From Rebecca billardiae RCC1528 (taxonomy: Eukaryota; Haptophyta), in contig OZ251224.1 of assembly GCA_965240325.2 (NCBI GenBank), positions 186,001 to 250,000 of the forward strand: 64,000 nucleotides of DNA. The letters run 5' to 3'. Shown piece by piece: positions 12,301 to 22,773 of this stretch; positions within the stretch are counted from its first letter, which is position 1; the number at the start of each line of letters is the position of its first letter. The notes beneath the pieces were generated by a model. The model had not been told where the DNA came from and searched no databases. It was given only the letters and a program-made list of their open reading frames with translations. The translations under genes were made by a program, and so were the position numbers.

Positions 12301-15300
12301 GTGCAGGCGGTGGCGACGGTGGCGGCAATGGCGGCGGGCTCGGCGGCGGGCTCGGCGGTGGCGGCAACGGTGGTGGCGACGGTCGCGGCGATGGTGGCTG
12401 GCTTGGTGGCGGGCTTGGCGGTGGCGGTGCAGGCGGTGGTGTGGGTGGCGGCAACGGTGGTGGGCTCGGCGGCGGGCTCGGCGGTGGCGGCAGCGGCGGC
12501 TGCGATGGTGGCGGCAACGGTGGTGGGCTCGGTGGGGGGCTCGGCGGTGGCGCCAACGGCGGCGGTGATGGCGGCGGCAACGGTGGTGGGCTCGGTGGCG
12601 GGTTCGGCGGTGGGGGCAGCGGCGGCGGTGATGGTGGCGGTGACGGTGGTGGGCTCGGTGGTGGGCTCGGCGGTGGCGGCAACGGTGGTGGCGACGGTGG
12701 AGGCAAAGGTGGCGGCACCGGTGGCGGGCGTGGCGGTGGCGGTGCAGGCGGTGGTGTGGGTGGCGGCAACGGTGGTGGGCTCGGCGGCGGGCTCGGCGGT
12801 GGCGGCAGCGGCGGCTGCGATGGTGGCGGCAACGGTGGTGGGCTCGGTGGGGGGCTCGGCGGTGGCGCCAACGGCGGCGGTGATGGCGGCGGCAACGGTG
12901 GTGGGCTCGGTGGCGGGTTCGGCGGTGGGGGCAGCGGCGGCGGTGATGGTGGCGGTGACGGTGGTGGGCTCGGTGGTGGGCTCGGCGGTGGCGGCAACGG
13001 TGGTGGCGACGGTGGAGGCAAAGGTGGCGGCACCGGTGGCGGGCGTGGCGGTGGCGGTGCAGGCGGCGGTGAAGGTGGCGGCAATGGCGGCGGGCTCGGC
13101 GGCGGGCTCGGCGGTGGCGGCAACGGTGGCGGCGACGGTGGAGGCAAAGGTGGCGGCACCGGTGGCGGGCTTGGGGGTGGCAGTGCAGGCGGTGGCGACG
13201 GTGGCGGCAATGGCGGCGGGCTCGGCGGCGGGCTCGGCGGTGGCGGCAACGGTGGCGGCGACGGTGGCGGCGATGGTGGCTGGCTTGGTGGCGGGCTTGG
13301 CGGTGGCGGTGCAGGCGGTGGTGAAGGTGGCGGCACCGGTGGTGGGCTCGGTGGCGGGCTCGGCGGTGGCGGCAGCGGCGGCGGTGATGGTGGCGGCAAC
13401 GGTGGTGGGCTCGGCTGCGGGCTCGGCGGTGGCGGCAGCTGCGGCGGTGATGGTGGCGGTGACGGTGGTGGGCTCGGTGGTGGGCTCGGCGGTGGCGCCA
13501 ACGGCGGCGGTGATGGCGGCGGCAACGGTGGTGGGCTCGGTGGCGGGTTCGGCGGTGGGGGCAGCGGCGGCGGTGATGGTGGCGGTGACGGTGGTGGGCT
13601 CGGTGGTGGGCTCGGCGGTGGCGGCAACGGTGGTGGCGACGGTGGAGGCAAAGGTGGCGGCACCGGTGGCGGGCGTGGCGGTGGCGGTGCAGGCGGCGGT
13701 GAAGGTGGCGGTGACGGTGGTGGGCTCGGTGGCGGGCTCGGCGGTGGCGGCAACGGTGGTGGCGACGGTGGAGGCAAAGGTGGCGGCACCGGTGGCGGGC
13801 TTGGCGGTGGCGGTGCAGGCGGCGGTGAAGGTGGCGGCAATGGCGGCGGGCTCGGCGGCGGGCTCGGCGGTGGCGGCAACGGTGGCGGCGACGGTGGAGG
13901 CAAAGGTGGCGGCACCGGTGGCGGGCTTGGGGGTGGCAGTGCAGGCGGTGGCGACGGTGGCGGCAATGGCGGCGGGCTCGGCGGCGGGCTCGGCGGTGGC
14001 GGCAACGGTGGCGGCGACGGTGGCGGCGATGGTGGCTGGCTTGGTGGCGGGCTTGGCGGTGGCGGTGCAGGCGGTGGCGACGGTGGCGGCAATGGCGGCG
14101 GGCTTGGCGGCGGGCTCGGCGGTGGCGGCAACGGTGGCGGCGACGGTGGCGGCGATGGTGGCTGGCTTGGTGGCGGGCTTGGCGGTGGCGGTGCAGGCGG
14201 TGGTGAAGGTGGCGGCAACGGTGGTGGGCTCGGTGGCGGGCTCGGCGGTGGCGGCAACGGCGGCGGTGATGGTGGCGGTGACGGCGGCGGCCTCGGTGGC
14301 GGGCTCGGCGGTGGCGGCAACGGTGGCGGCGACGGTGGCGGCGATGGTGGCTGGCTTGGTGGCGGGCTTGGCGGTGGCGGTGCAGGCGGTGGTGAAGGTG
14401 GCGGCACCGGTGGCGGGCTCGGCGGCGGGCTGCGGGGTGGCGGCACCGGTGGCGGCGATGGTGGCGGTGACGGTGGCGGCCTCGGTGGCGGGCTCGGCGG
14501 TGGCGGCAACGGTGGCGGCGACGGTGGAGGCAAAGGTGGCGGCACCGGTGGCGGGCTTGGCGGTGGCGGTGGTGAAGGTGGCGGTGACGGTGGTGGGCTC
14601 GGCGGCGGGCTCGGCGGTGGTGGCAACGGTGGCGGCGACGGTGGCGGGCTTGGAGGTGGCGGTGACGGTGGTGGGCTCGGTGGCGGGCTTGGCGGTGGCG
14701 GGAACGGTGGCGGCGACGGTGGCGCTGACGGTGGCGGTGACGGTGGTGGGCTCGGCGGCGGGTTCGGCGGTGGCGGCACGGGCGGCGGTGACGGTGGCGG
14801 CAACGGTGGCGGGCTCGGCGGCGGGCTTGGGGGTGGTGGCAACGGTGGCGCCGATGGTGGCGGTGACGGTGGCGGGCTCGGTGGCGGGCTTGGCGGTGGC
14901 GGCAACGGTGGCGGCGACGGTGGCGGCGCTGGTGGCTGGCTCGGTGGCGGGCTTGGCGGTGGCGGTGCGGGCGGTGGCGACGGTGGCGGCACCGGTGGCG
15001 GGCTCGGTGGCGGGCTCGGCGGTGGCGGCAACGGTGGCGGCGATGGTGGCGGGGACGGTGGCGGGCGCGGAGGCGGGCTCGGAGGTGGCGGTGCTGGCGG
15101 CGGCGAAGGGGGGGGCACCGGTGGTGGTGGGCTCGGCGGCGGGCTCGGCGGTGGCGGAGCAGACGGGGGCGATGGTGGCGGGCTCGGTGGAGGGCTCGGC
15201 GGCAACACTGGTGGCGGGCTCGGTGGTGGGCCAGGCGGGGGGCGTGGAGGCGGTGAGGGCGGTGGCGATGGTGGTGAGCTCGGCGGTGGCGGTGACGGTG

Positions 15301-16657
15301 GCGGCGATGGCGGCGGGCGCGGCGGCGATGGCGGTGACGGCGGGCTCGGCGGCGGCGACGGCGACGTGATCCCGCCCCGCTGCAAGTACCACAGCGCGCC
15401 CGCATTCGACCCGCCGTCGTCGTCGCCCGGCGCGCCGACGAGCAGGTCGAGCGCGCCGTCGCCGTCCACGTCGGCCGCGCCGAGTGCCGAGCCGAAGGCG
15501 TCGAAGTCGCCGAGCTCGAGGCTCAGGTTGGCGGAGAGCTGCGAGAGCTTCTGCTCGGCGTGCACGGTGCCGTTCGGCGTGAGGAGGAGCACGTACACCG
15601 CGCCCGCGTCGTTGGCCCCGTCCAGGTCCGCCGACGCGCCGACCGCGCAGTCCGCCACCCCGTCCCCGTCCACGTCCCCGAGTGCGGCCGCGCTGTACCC
15701 GAAGAAGAGGTTGTTGATCAGAGGGTCGGACAGCCCGCCCACCGCGGAGCCGATCATCTGCTCGGCGGAGACCGTGCCGCCGGCGGTGAGCATCAGCACG
15801 TACACCGCGCCGCGCCGGTTCCCGCCCTGGTCCGAGTCCTGCGCGCCCACCACCACGTCGGGCACGCCGTCGCCGTTCAGATCGCCCAGCGCGGCGAGCG
15901 CGCACCCAAACTTGTCGGTCGGGCCGAGCGAGGCGCCGAGCCCGCCGCCGCCCTCCTCGATCTTGGCGTGGGAGCGGACGGCGGTCGCGTTCGCGGCGAG
16001 GAAGAGCACCCACACGGCGCCACCCCCGTCGCCGGGCGAGCCGACCAGCAGCTCGAGCTGCCCGTCGCCGTCCAGGTCGCCCGGGCTGGCGAGCGCGGTG
16101 CCAAAGTCGTCAAACGCGGCGAGGCTGCCGGCAAAGCCGGCCGTGCCCTGGGTGATCTCCACGTGGGACTTGACGGCGCCGCTGACCTGAAGGAAGCAGA
16201 TGTACACGGCCCCCCGGCCCGTCGCGCCGCCCTCCCTCGCGCCGATCGCCGCGTCGGGCACGCCGTCGTGGTCTGCGTCTCCGAGCGCGCCCACCGCCGA
16301 CCCAAACTTGCCGTCCGCGTCGAAGGTGGGGAGGCCGCCCTCGCCGGAGGCGAGGCGATGGGCGTCGCGGACGGTGCCGTTTCGTCGCATGAAGAGCACC
16401 AGCGCCGCGCCGTCCGTGCTCGCCGCCCCTTCCAGGCCGGCGATCGCGTCGGTCACGCCGTCCCCGTCCAGGTCGCCCACAAACGCAAGCCCGCGCTCGC
16501 CCAGGAGCTCGCCGGCCGTGACGGCGGACGGGCCGAGGCCACCCTGCTGAGGAGCGAGCTTTTGCTCGAGGCTCACGCTCCATAAATGCGCGCTCGCTGC
16601 GGGCGCAAGCGCAAGCAGCAGCGCGAGCAGGCGCCAGGGACGCCGCTGGCGCCGCAT
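1175..16657 (-). CDS. Giant FG-GAP / Pro-rich / IPT-REJ-GPS membrane protein (5,160 aa)
   Basis: One uninterrupted frame of 5,160 codons opens with a signal peptide (MRRQRRPWRLLALLLALAPA). Residues about 25-430 carry six FG-GAP/VCBS-type repeats with Ca-binding DxDGDG loops. Residues about 432-2744 are SPPP/LPPP/APPP repeat of hydroxyproline-rich-glycoprotein type. Three IPT/TIG-like units follow (about 2745-3050), then PKD/REJ-like sequence (about 3060-3700) and a GAIN-like region ending in a GPS site (CACNHLTDFAGV, about 4079) with the canonical HL-T cleavage position. Membrane segments lie near 4130, 4426, 4470, 5065 and 5110. Two EF hands (DADGNGAIDTSEF, DTDGSGAVSYAEL) lie near 4975 and 5010. 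I infer an extracellular adhesion or matrix receptor with a calcium-sensing cytosolic part, partly like polycystin-1/REJ proteins, but I see no PLAT domain or cation-channel domain. Its partners are unknown. Low-complexity cytosolic linkers could hide small introns. Confidence 0.85.
8426..15363 (-). repeat. ~6.9-kb SPPP-type coding minisatellite within the giant gene
   Basis: On the coding strand this is a near-continuous array of Pro codons punctuated by Ser, Leu, Ala, Val, Arg and Asn, for example SPPPSPPPLPPPPSPPP. Higher-order units of about 35 and 105 residues are visible, for example near-identical DNA at 12541 and 12856. The + strand is correspondingly G-rich (GGTGGC/GGCGGT), so it can form G-quadruplexes. 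The 3-base periodicity keeps all frames open and creates false ORFs on both strands. Confidence 0.9.
10264..12657. repeat. 1,197-bp in-frame tandem duplication in the Pro-rich array
   Basis: Sequence from about 10264 to 11460 recurs at about 11461-12657 with a constant offset of 1,197 bp (399 codons). Copies are almost identical: landmarks such as the GGCTTGGGGGTGGCAGTGCA block recur at 10711 and 11908, and I found only occasional single-base differences. The duplication preserves the reading frame. Similarity breaks beyond 12660, which sets the right border. Confidence 0.85.
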
Positions 16658-16958
16658 GGCCCTCTTTGATCAGCCGCGTGCGGATACCAACCGTGCGAGA
16701 AACTGCGATGGCGTCGCTCCAGCCTCCACCAATCCACCAGCAATCAACTTTCGAATACTACTATAATATGGTGGACGTCAACGGCTTTGAAAGGTGGCTA
16801 ACGATATCGTTGCGACTGCCGTAGTGCATGGGAGCGGAGAAGATCAGAGTTGGATCGCCCTCGCCTCGGGTTGCCGGCCACCCACCCAGTCCCAGGCCGT
16901 CGCGTCATGACGAGTCACACCCTTTGAACAGCACCCGCGCAGGCTACTGAACCGCATT
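16658..16958. promoter_or_regulatory. Upstream region of the giant gene
   Basis: These 300 bp separate the giant gene's start from the stop of the GAF gene on the same strand, so its promoter should lie here or inside the GAF gene's 3' end. An AT-rich tract (TACTATAATATGG, about 16758-16770) stands out in GC-rich surroundings. I cannot assign a defined core promoter element. Confidence 0.35.
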
Positions 16959-18917
16959 TCACAGGACGGTGAGGCGGCTACCCGTCAACGCCGCCGACGC
17001 CTGACGAGTCTCCGTCGTCGCCCGCCTGACGCGTGGCAGCGGCGCCGATGGCTCCTGCGTCACCGCGATCGCGGGCGAGTCGCTGTCGACGTCGATCGCT
17101 GAGCGGCGCGCCGATGCCGAGCCAAAAGCGCTCCGCGCCGTGCCCAGCGCCACGAGCTCAAGCGAGGAGCGCCCGGTGAGCGAGGCGGGGAAGTGGTCGT
17201 GTGGCAAAGCGGCCGGCTCCTCGGCGGCCGCGCTGGCACGGCGCCGAGGGTTGTACCGCAGCACGTCGAGCGGCTGCTTGGCGTTGGCCTTGGCCTGCGC
17301 GAGGCCAAGCAGGCTGCCCAGCTGCGCCGCCACCGCCTCCACCGCCAACACGTCCGCCGCCTCGAACGGCAGGGCGCGGCGCGCGGCGGGGCCATCCGCG
17401 AGATTCATCGATTGCACGCGGTCTAGCAGCAGCAGCACGCCGATCACCTCCTCGCCCCCGCGCGTCAACGGCACCGCAAGCGCCGACTTGCCCGCGAGCA
17501 CGTGCGAGCGCGCGCTCGCATGCCCGCCCGCTGCTGCGCTTCGCGCTTCGCACTTTGGGTCCACGACCACGGTGTCGGCGTGCTCGAGGGCGGCGGCGGA
17601 GAGCTGCGGGATGGCTGCCAGCACGGCAGCGCCCGTGCCGCCCTTGCCTCCCTCGGCGCGCGCCGCCGTGTGCACGACGCGCAGCCTGCTGTGACGCCTC
17701 CACGGCTTTGGATCGGGCAGCAGCACACTCGCGCAGCGGACGGCCATGCTCTCCGCGAGCAGCGCGGCGATGCGCTCGATGTACTCGCGCAGCGCGCTCG
17801 CGGCGAGGGCGTGCGCGTCGCCCTCGCCCGCGAGCGCGGTCTGCGCATCCTCCAGAGCCCCGCTCGCTGCGCGCAGCAGCCGCTTGCGTCGGTACGCCGG
17901 TGGCGGGCCCGCAGGCTGGGCAAGCCGATCGCGCGCCGGCTCGCCCTCGGACGCAGCGCGGTGCAGGGGCGGCATGGCCGGCGCATCGACTGGCTCGTGG
18001 GCCGGGGAGGCATCCTCGTCGGGAGGAGCGAGCGAGAGCGGGCGGTTGCGGCGCGGCGGGTCCGTGAAGGGCCCCCTCGCTTGCAGCACGCTCGCCATGG
18101 GCGAGCGGCCATGCGTCGCGAGCGAGGATGAGATCGGCGGGGTGCGCGCCGAGGGGAGCGGCGAAGCAGCGCCGTCCGACGAGGGAGTCGGGGCGGAGGA
18201 CGGAGGCGTGGCAGTGGTCGTGGGGCTGGGTGCGGCCGAGGAGAGGGACACGGACACCGACAGGCCCTGTACCCACCCAGGCGTGCGCGGCCGAGAGCTG
18301 GGCATCGGCGGCGGGAGAGCGTGCAGAGGCGAGGCTGTGCGCGGCCGATGCATGCGCGAGGCCAAAGGGCCCACGCGGCGCGGAAGCGCATCGACCTCCG
18401 CCTCGGCCGAGGGCGCGTCCTCCAGCTGCTGCGCCGGCACCATCAGGCCCGGGAAGCCAGCGCTGAGGCCCGCATGCGTCCACGGCTGCGACCGCGGCTG
18501 CGCGTGCGCGTTTCCGTGCCTCGGCCACACGGGCTCGTCGTCTGCGCGCTCGCGCTTGAAGGATGATGTTGTGGCCTCCGCGTCGGCGCACGGGGATGAA
18601 GTGGCACTCTTCGCGCTCACCACGTCAGCAGGCGGGCTGATGAGGGGCACAAGTGTTGTTTTGGCGTCGCTATCCCCTGACTCAAATGCCGCGTGCGAGA
18701 GAGGCGTGCGCGGTACGCTCAGCGTCGCGGTCGCTGCGGGCATTGCAGCTGCTGCCGCCGGCTTTGGCGAGGAGACCTCGACATCGCCCCACGCGACCAC
18801 GCTCGAAGGGCGAGTGCTCTGTGGAGCCGGTGTGGCGAGTGGGCGGGCTGGAGGAAGGGAGATCCGCCACTGTTGCGCCTGCGAGGGCACGTCCGCGACG
18901 CGCACGTCGCGGAGCAT
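16959..18917 (-). CDS. GAF-domain protein with disordered N-terminal half
   Basis: The 652-residue frame starts at the only convincing upstream ATG (MLRDVRVADVPSQAQQWR). Residues 1-370 are Ser/Pro/Ala/Arg-rich and probably disordered. Residues about 375-550 resemble a GAF domain: a helix (REYIERIAALLAESM), a central strand pair (SALAVPLTR then EEVIGVLLLLDRVQ) and a closing amphipathic helix (DVLAVEAVAAQLGSLLGLA). GAF domains bind small ligands such as cyclic nucleotides or chromophores, or act as dimerisation modules. No kinase, cyclase or phosphodiesterase domain accompanies it here, so a regulatory or scaffold role is more likely. No chromophore-binding Cys is evident. The ligand cannot be inferred. 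Confidence 0.7.
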   Translation of the reverse strand: MLRDVRVADVPSQAQQWRISLPPARPLATPAPQSTRPSSVVAWGDVEVSSPKPAAAAAMPAATATLSVPRTPLSHAAFESGDSDAKTTLVPLISPPADVVSAKSATSSPCADAEATTSSFKRERADDEPVWPRHGNAHAQPRSQPWTHAGLSAGFPGLMVPAQQLEDAPSAEAEVDALPRRVGPLASRMHRPRTASPLHALPPPMPSSRPRTPGWVQGLSVSVSLSSAAPSPTTTATPPSSAPTPSSDGAASPLPSARTPPISSSLATHGRSPMASVLQARGPFTDPPRRNRPLSLAPPDEDASPAHEPVDAPAMPPLHRAASEGEPARDRLAQPAGPPPAYRRKRLLRAASGALEDAQTALAGEGDAHALAASALREYIERIAALLAESMAVRCASVLLPDPKPWRRHSRLRVVHTAARAEGGKGGTGAAVLAAIPQLSAAALEHADTVVVDPKCEARSAAAGGHASARSHVLAGKSALAVPLTRGGEEVIGVLLLLDRVQSMNLADGPAARRALPFEAADVLAVEAVAAQLGSLLGLAQAKANAKQPLDVLRYNPRRRASAAAEEPAALPHDHFPASLTGRSSLELVALGTARSAFGSASARRSAIDVDSDSPAIAVTQEPSAPLPRVRRATTETRQASAALTGSRLTVL

Positions 18918-19043
18918 CGCACCACACGCCGGTGCGCAGAGGACCCAGCCAGGTCTGCCAGGAGGCGCGAATCTTCTGCTTGCGCCCAGCTACGACTACT
19001 GTTCAAAACTAGTTTCCAGGTCTCTCTTCGGAGAGCGTGCGAT

Positions 19044-19104
19044 GAAGGATGGCGCGGCAACCTGCCACCGTGAGCCTTACGCACGTTAAAACAAATAAAC
19101 TGTA
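19044..19104 (+). repeat. 61-bp dispersed repeat, copy 1
   Basis: This segment, from GAAGGATGGCGCGGCAACC to AAACAAATAAACTGTA, is identical in reverse complement to 31866-31926. Identity stops abruptly at both ends. The AT-rich terminus ends ...AAACTGTA, which resembles the edges of other spacer repeats in the window, as for a transposon end. Confidence 0.8.
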
Positions 19105-20639
19105 ACTTTTACCACTTTGCCTTTGGCGGTAGACTGGTACAGGCGGGTAGGGTTCCGTTGATGCGGTAATAAACTTATATGGGTTGGCGCTGCGCGTCAA
19201 CTTGGGCTGGAAACCTGTTTCTGAAACGCATGATGGCACGCCGGGCCGGTAGCCCGAGCTCGGAATTCCGACGCTGCCAACGGCGCCACAGGGGCGCAGC
19301 GGCGGGGCTGACGACGCGCGCGCGTGTGCACGTCTGACCACGGAGTGCGCGCTGCAATGACTGGCCCGTCCGCAGCACCACGCCCCGCGCTGTGAGTGAG
19401 AGTGTGGCCCGCGCCCAAGCGAGAACGCGGGCCGGGCGGCACTCCGCCGACCTCGCCGGCCGCCGACCAGCCCGCGGCCGCCTGCTGCAGCTCGTGGAAC
19501 ACGCAGTCGCGCGCTCGCGCGTGGAGGGCGGACCTGCGCGTATGCGCCCGCCGGGCTTGCCGCTTCATCCGCTGGCACCGCAGTGCAGGTCGAGCCGTCC
19601 GCCGCCCACCGAGCCGGCGCCACGCCTCGCGCTCGTGCTCGAGCTGAGGCGGCGGCGTGTCGCCCGAGCCGGCGGGGTCGCGCGCGTGCGCGTGGTGGGC
19701 AGCCTCGCGCGTGCGCCCGCCGCGCGCCCCGCGTCTCTCGCTTGGCGCCGCACGCGAGCCGCTCGTCGCGCGACCGAACGAGACGTCAATCGCAAGGGCG
19801 ACCCTTGGAATGGCGTGGGCTCTCCGCCTTGTCGTCCTTCACGGCCCTTGGTCGATGCGAGGCGCGGTTGCTCCGATGCTCGTAGTCCAATGCAAGATGA
19901 TACCCGCGTGCCAATATCAGCGCGCCCCTCTGCTCGTGAAATGTCTAGCGAGAAAGTGACGGATCGTGTGAATGTGAAGTGTGAACTCGCGACACGACGA
20001 ATGGGCCGATGCGATTCGCGCGAATGTGAGTACGCAAAACGCCGAACGACGAGCGGCTTTTGTCCTATCGAGCGCGTAAGTGGGTACGCGAATTCCGCTT
20101 ATGTGACCCGGCGACAAACTGGGCCGGTGGTGAGCCGGGGCGTCAAATAAAGGGGTGCGACGGGCTGGTCCCCAGCGTGAAGTCGTGCCTTTGTTCTCGT
20201 GGGTTTCCAGAACGTGGCGCTCATATACTTTTGCAACGGCCCTTGTTCCTTGGTTCATTGTTCAAGCGGTGGATTCGTTCGGCAGGGACCAAGGAAGGAA
20301 TCCACAATGATGGATTCCAATTCACGAGCACGCGATACTGTGCATCCGCTGGTAACCCCCCGCCCCACCGGCCGGGCGCGCGTGACTCACGCTGGGCGGG
20401 TCGGGCTCCTCTCCTGCGGCACGCCGCACGCCGCACGCCGCACGGCCGCAGGCGCGCGCGGCGTGTACGCCGAATGCAAGTCAGGCAGGCGCTTGGCGCG
20501 AGTGGTGGTATCGCTTCTTCGTCTGTCTTCCGTAGCGTCGATCGCATGCGCAACGCACGTGCCCTGCGCAAGTACACCCTCCTCGTGCTCCGTGTCACTC
20601 GGAGAAGCCCCGCGTGAGGGATCTTGAGCTCGAGATACA

Positions 20640-20899
20640 ACGTCGAGCACCACTGGCGCTGGGGAGCAGCCCACCCGGACGGGTAGCGACCGTCGTCGAA
20701 TCGGAATACGACGTGACACCCCTCCTGCAGCACCACGCCGGCAGCCAGACGATCGCCTGTGCACTTGCAGATGTTTGAGCACCATTCCAAATCTGCTTCG
20801 CGGCAAGTGTTCAAACACTCGTTTGGCTCCGCCTGGGCGCCGTAGCACGGGAGAAGGAGAAGAGCGGCGGCGGTGATAATGTTCGGGTCGTCGATGGGT
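20640..20899 (-). pseudogene. Possible orphan exon of a secreted Cys-rich protein
   Basis: On the minus strand a frame open from about 20949 reads a hydrophobic stretch (IITAAALLLLPCYGAQA) that resembles a signal peptide, then ECLNTCREADLEWCSNICKC and GCHVVFRFDDGRYPSGW. Regular Cys spacing and a sensible hydrophobic leader look more like protein than chance. No in-frame ATG lies between the upstream stop and the leader, so it is either an internal exon, a decayed gene or coincidence. No family is recognised. Confidence 0.25.
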
Positions 20900-21380
20900 A
20901 TGGTCCCAAAGCTGCCCCCCAGCGTGCGCGCGCCCGCTGGCGCCGACTACCTCAGTGACTTGAGCACCCCACCGTGGCCGCCCACCCAAATATGCTTCGC
21001 ATTCAGAAGCATACTGCGGAAAGGGGACGATACTCTAGATGATTACCCAGCACGGCACGCTACCGTTGCTGCTGGTTATTGATCGCCCGTCGGCTGCTGG
21101 GTGCTGGGACCGCGACAGACTGCGACCGAGGTCTACTACTGTCAATAACTGAACAACGACGATTACGAGCCAGAGGAGTCTCAACGGTCCTGCTGGCTGA
21201 TATGATATTCGCTCATATGCCGTCGCCACCGCGTGCCTCGCGCAGGGCTGCGGACGGCGCTGATGAACTGCGAATCGGCTTCGTGAGTTCGTCCGACCGT
21301 ACGGGGCTACGGCGCTAGGCCATCGGCGACGACTTCACTATCGGGGCGGTGGCAGTTGGCAGCGGGCGCCGTCAATCTCG

Positions 21381-21405
21381 ATCGCCTGCCTGAGCTGTGT
21401 GCGTC
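21381..21405 (+). repeat. Short dispersed repeat, copy 1
   Basis: The motif TCGCCTGCCTGAGCTGTGTG followed by CGTC recurs at about 22899-22923, so direct copies flank the GT34-like gene. A related inverted copy lies at 52492-52550. Confidence 0.7.
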
Positions 21406-21432
21406 GTCTCATATTATTATTCGATTAGTCGT

Positions 21433-21570
<138 letters not shown>

Positions 21571-21591
21571 TGATAGATAGAACTGTATTAG

Positions 21592-22773
21592 CTAGTGCCT
21601 GTCCCTGTGCCTGCGAGTCGCTGACGTTCGGCCAGCACCGAGCACGGTGTGCGGCCCAAGAGCCGCACCACCAGATGCCAGGCGCACATATGCTTTGGCG
21701 ATGAGCTTCATGGTGCTCTGCTGCACTGAGCCCGCCGGGTCCTGCAGCCCCCGCTGGCGCACTAGCTGCGCCTCTGTGATGATGGCGCACCGCTTGACGC
21801 AGTCATCGGCGGGCGTTCCGCTTGTGCAGTTCGCGGCGCCCGGTTTCGCCACAGCGCGAGCGATGGTGGAGAACGAGAAGGCGAGCTCGAAGTCGGCCTC
21901 GCTCCGCAGCAGGGGTGCGCGTCTGTGCGCAACGATCGCCCTCGTGATCTCCGGCCGCTTCTTGCGCAGCCGCCCAGCGAGGTGCCAGATGCACGTGCGC
22001 TTGTACTGGCGTGCCATCACGCCGATGCCGCGCACGGCCTGCACGTGGGTGCGGATCCGTGGGAACAGCGCCTTGAGCGCAGCCTGCTCCCAGTCGTGGC
22101 GGAGCTGAAACTTGCGCGAGTAGCTGTCGGGCGCATCCCACCACTGGCAGAGGATGCGCGCGAGGTGCGCATCGTTCACCAGGTGCATGACGCCCGAGTT
22201 GAACGGCCTGCCGTAGTACGGGTAGCCGTCATACGCGCTGATCGTGACGTCTGCGCGCGAGCCGATGGTGCACGCGTGGATCGGCCGCCCTGGCGCCATG
22301 AAGAGGGCGTCGGTGTCCATCCACATCAGTGCCTCGGGCTTGACGCGCTCGGAGACGTGCCAGAGCGCGAGAAGCTTGCACCACGCAGCCGATCGGAAGC
22401 CACTCGAGTTGTCTGCGAGGAAGTGCCCGGCATGGACAGCGCTCACGTGAGCGCGTGCCGCCTCGCCAACATCGATCGAGGCCGAGGGGAGAATCGCAAA
22501 CGCAAAGTTGTAGCCGTGGCGCTTGGCGAAGGCGTAGTTGAGCGCGGTGCCATATGGCACATACGAGGTATTGCTCATGCTCGCAGTCGCGAAGGGCGAG
22601 TTGGTGTCCGCGCTCACCAGAACCATCTGCGAGGGGTGCGAAACAACGGGCCGCGTGCCAGGTGGGCTTATCTCGCGGGGCGCCAGCACTTCGCCCTGGC
22701 CACGGCCAACGAGACTCACGAGCACACGCAGGAGAGCGGCCCATGTGCGCAGCTGTAGTGCTCGTGCGCGCAT
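21592..22773 (-). CDS. GT34-like (GMA12/MNN10-type) glycosyltransferase
   Basis: The 393-residue frame starts MRARALQLRTWAALLRVLVS, an N-terminal hydrophobic segment suited to a type II Golgi anchor or signal peptide. The core shows features of GT34-like nucleotide-sugar transferases: NYAFAKRHGYNFAFAI, a WCKLLALWHV helix, the metal-binding DxD motif in MWMDTDALFM near residue 150, and PFNSGVMHLVNDAHLARILC. These enzymes use GDP- or UDP-sugars to extend glycans in the Golgi lumen. NCT and NSS glycosylation sequons fit a luminal protein. The C-terminal ~40 residues are Arg/Gly-rich and of uncertain authenticity. Donor and acceptor sugars cannot be inferred. Confidence 0.75.
   Translation of the reverse strand: MRARALQLRTWAALLRVLVSLVGRGQGEVLAPREISPPGTRPVVSHPSQMVLVSADTNSPFATASMSNTSYVPYGTALNYAFAKRHGYNFAFAILPSASIDVGEAARAHVSAVHAGHFLADNSSGFRSAAWCKLLALWHVSERVKPEALMWMDTDALFMAPGRPIHACTIGSRADVTISAYDGYPYYGRPFNSGVMHLVNDAHLARILCQWWDAPDSYSRKFQLRHDWEQAALKALFPRIRTHVQAVRGIGVMARQYKRTCIWHLAGRLRKKRPEITRAIVAHRRAPLLRSEADFELAFSFSTIARAVAKPGAANCTSGTPADDCVKRCAIITEAQLVRQRGLQDPAGSVQQSTMKLIAKAYVRLASGGAALGPHTVLGAGRTSATRRHRDRH

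Noticed and set aside
8884-15369. Ala/Val-rich 2,161-codon + strand frame and the His/Arg-rich and Ala/Thr-rich minus frames over the same stretch
   Set aside because: All arise from the 3-base periodic repeat. Their composition is pure low complexity.
8922-16190. 2,422-codon Gly-rich open frame on the + strand (GGGxGGG repeats)
   Set aside because: It is the complement of the SPPP array. It has no signal or domain at either end, whereas the minus frame has a signal peptide and recognised domains on both sides.
19009-20627. Several 150-250-codon frames in the GC-rich spacer
   Set aside because: Frames on both strands overlap with similar Arg/Ala composition and none contains a motif, except the Cys-rich segment reported separately.
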